From Selenomonadaceae bacterium (GTDB lineage: Bacteria; Bacillota; Negativicutes; Selenomonadales; Selenomonadaceae): a stretch of 14,397 nt of DNA. How positions within the stretch are numbered: position 1 is the stretch's first letter; each line of letters begins with the position of its first letter. The notes under the pieces were generated by a model. It was given only the letters and a program-made list of their open reading frames with translations, searched no databases and had not been told where the DNA came from. Location: positions 1 through 14,397 of the forward strand of contig JAFTEG010000334.1 in the NCBI GenBank assembly GCA_017453765.1, given 5' to 3'. This document shows positions 13,093-14,397 of the stretch, piece after piece. The position numbers and the translations under genes were made by a program.

Positions 13093-14397
13093 ATGAAGGG
13101 TAGCGGCACGAAACCGATTTACGTAATCGGACACAGAAATCCCGACACGGACTCGATCTGTTCGGCGATAAGTTACGCGCACTTGAAACAGGCAATGGGC
13201 GTCAATGCCGTAGCTGCGAGTTGCGGAAAAATTAACAATGAAACAAAGTACGCGCTTGAATATTTTAAAGTCGACGAACCGCTTTTGGTGACGGACTTGT
13301 ATCCGCGCGTTAAAGACGTGGCGCTTGAGTGCAAGACCGTCATTCGCCAACATGACACTTTGAAACATCTCGGCGAAGTTATGCGCAGAAACGAACTGCA
13401 ATCCATACCGGTTACCGACAGCAAGGGCGAATTGGTTGGCATTGTCTCAGTAGGCGATTTGGCTAAACGTTACTTTTTGGAATTGGGACTGCAAAACCTT
13501 GCCGAAATGGGCGTACGTTATCGCGACATAATTCAAGCTACCGAAGCGAAAGTTTTGGTTGCAGGCGATGAAAATGAATTTATTGAAGGCGCGATAGCCA
13601 TTGCGGCGGGCAGTGCTGAAACTACCGTGTCGATACTTCAACCGCGCGATATTGTTTTGGTAGGCGACCGCAGTATTGATACTCTTAACAAAATTTTGGA
13701 CACGGGCATTTCCTGCATGTTGGTAACGGGCGGTTGCAGAATTGCGCCGGAAGTTTTGGAGAAGGCGGAAAGATTAAAAGTCTTCGTGCTTGTTTCGCCG
13801 TACGATACTTACATTGTCGGCAGGCTTTTGAATCAGTGCGTACCCGTTCGCAGAATCATGCACGCCGAGCCGATTTGTTTCCGTCCTATGGATTTGCTTA
13901 GCGACATTAAAGGCATTATGGACGAATATCGGTTCCGCAGTTACCCCGTTGTAGAAAATGGCAAGCTTGTCGGCATTGTCAGCGCCGATGAAATTATGAT
14001 GCCGGAGCGCGAAAAAGTTATTTTGGTTGACCACAATGAACGCGGGCAAGCGGTTGAAGGCATTGAGGACGCGAAGATTATTGAAATTATCGACCACCAC
14101 AGATTAGGCGGCGTACAGACTTCCGAGCCGATTTATACGCGGCAAGAGCCGGTTGGTTGCACGTGTACAATCGTGGCGAATATGCATTGGCACAGAGATA
14201 TTGAAATTCCGCCGTCAATCGCCGGACTTCTTCTCAGCGCTATCATTTCTGACACGGTGCTGTTTAAATCTCCCACTTGTACGGCGAAAGATAAAAAGAC
14301 TGCAGAAAAACTTGCCGAAATTGCCGGCGTCGACCTCACAGAATACGGCTTGGCAATGCTCCGCGCAGGTGCAGGTATCGGCGGCAAATCTCCTACC
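13093..14397 (+). CDS. ppaC: Family II Mn-dependent inorganic pyrophosphatase with CBS-DRTGG-CBS insert (3' end outside window)
   Basis: This cytoplasmic enzyme hydrolyses pyrophosphate to two phosphates, pulling biosynthetic reactions forward. The first 435 residues are present and the frame is open at the window edge; family members with these inserts are about 540-550 aa. DHH-type catalytic motifs are GHRNPDTDS at 13-21, VDHNE at 312-316, DHHR at 334-337 and SDT at 386-388, providing the Mn ligands. Between the first two motifs lie a CBS domain (about 72-133), a DRTGG domain (about 140-250) and a second CBS domain (about 250-303). In characterised CBS-PPases these inserts bind adenine nucleotides: AMP/ADP inhibit, and ATP or diadenosine polyphosphates activate. 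GAGGGG lies 6 nt before the ATG. It is transcribed away from the rest of the window and looks like a housekeeping gene. Confidence 0.93.
   Translation, partial: MKGSGTKPIYVIGHRNPDTDSICSAISYAHLKQAMGVNAVAASCGKINNETKYALEYFKVDEPLLVTDLYPRVKDVALECKTVIRQHDTLKHLGEVMRRNELQSIPVTDSKGELVGIVSVGDLAKRYFLELGLQNLAEMGVRYRDIIQATEAKVLVAGDENEFIEGAIAIAAGSAETTVSILQPRDIVLVGDRSIDTLNKILDTGISCMLVTGGCRIAPEVLEKAERLKVFVLVSPYDTYIVGRLLNQCVPVRRIMHAEPICFRPMDLLSDIKGIMDEYRFRSYPVVENGKLVGIVSADEIMMPEREKVILVDHNERGQAVEGIEDAKIIEIIDHHRLGGVQTSEPIYTRQEPVGCTCTIVANMHWHRDIEIPPSIAGLLLSAIISDTVLFKSPTCTAKDKKTAEKLAEIAGVDLTEYGLAMLRAGAGIGGKSPT

Noticed and set aside
12939..13109. N-terminal extension of the periplasmic-protein gene to an ATG at 13109
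   Set aside because: The extra 57 codons translate the heptamer array and AT-rich leader and lack a signal peptide at the front; ATG at 12938 has a good ribosome binding site and signal peptide.
13054..14387. Several open frames on the minus strand opposite the pyrophosphatase gene
   Set aside because: They overlap a clear, motif-rich plus-strand coding region and show no domain features or ribosome binding sites; they are antisense shadows.

Overview
The window looks like a chromosomal segment of a diderm, low-to-moderate GC Firmicute, most likely one of the Negativicutes (Selenomonas-like lineage). Three things point that way. A family II pyrophosphatase with CBS and DRTGG inserts is typical of Clostridia and Negativicutes. 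The substrate-binding protein is a lipoprotein. A small outer-membrane-type beta-barrel protein ends in Phe, which implies an outer membrane. The taxonomic call is an inference (about 0.5).

Layout. Everything from 145 to 12938 is on the minus strand; one gene at the right edge is on the plus strand. (1) 1-144: two hairpins, one of which looks like a plus-strand terminator for a gene off the left edge. (2) 145-6437: a five-gene cluster read right to left: atypical Ser/Thr kinase, vWA (TerY-like) protein, PP2C phosphatase with a long Pro/Thr/Lys-rich tail, a protein with a GrpE-like C-terminus, and a short lid-less Hsp70. Kinase, vWA and PP2C form the known TerY-P-type triad. The Hsp70/GrpE-like pair is coupled to the phosphatase gene by 3-nt and 10-nt gaps. 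(3) 6510-11184: a nickel/peptide-class (Nik/Dpp) ABC importer: NikB-like and NikC-like permeases, a small secreted protein, a terminator, a substrate-binding lipoprotein and one ATPase. The ATPase is short at its C-terminus and no second ATPase gene is present. (4) 11326-12938: two overlapping genes for exported envelope proteins, one periplasmic and one probable outer-membrane beta-barrel. (5) 13093-14397: the first 435 codons of a divergently transcribed CBS-DRTGG pyrophosphatase.

The genes suggest two linked modules. One is a reversible Thr/Ser phosphorylation system with a vWA scaffold and its own Hsp70/nucleotide-exchange pair. The other is a metal or peptide importer. No strong terminator lies between the importer ATPase and the kinase, so read-through from one to the other is possible.

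The most unusual DNA-level signal is a set of in-register 7-bp (once 8-bp) tandem arrays in nearly every larger intergenic gap. They resemble the short tandemly repeated (STRR) heptamers known from filamentous cyanobacteria. Several run into the stop codon of the adjacent gene. Two of them (5050-5124 and 11267-11313) are near-identical inverted copies bracketing the kinase plus importer genes. An 18-bp perfect inverted repeat at array edges brackets the substrate-binding protein gene alone. No tRNA, rRNA, CRISPR array or transposase gene was seen, and no gene-free stretch exceeds 300 bases.
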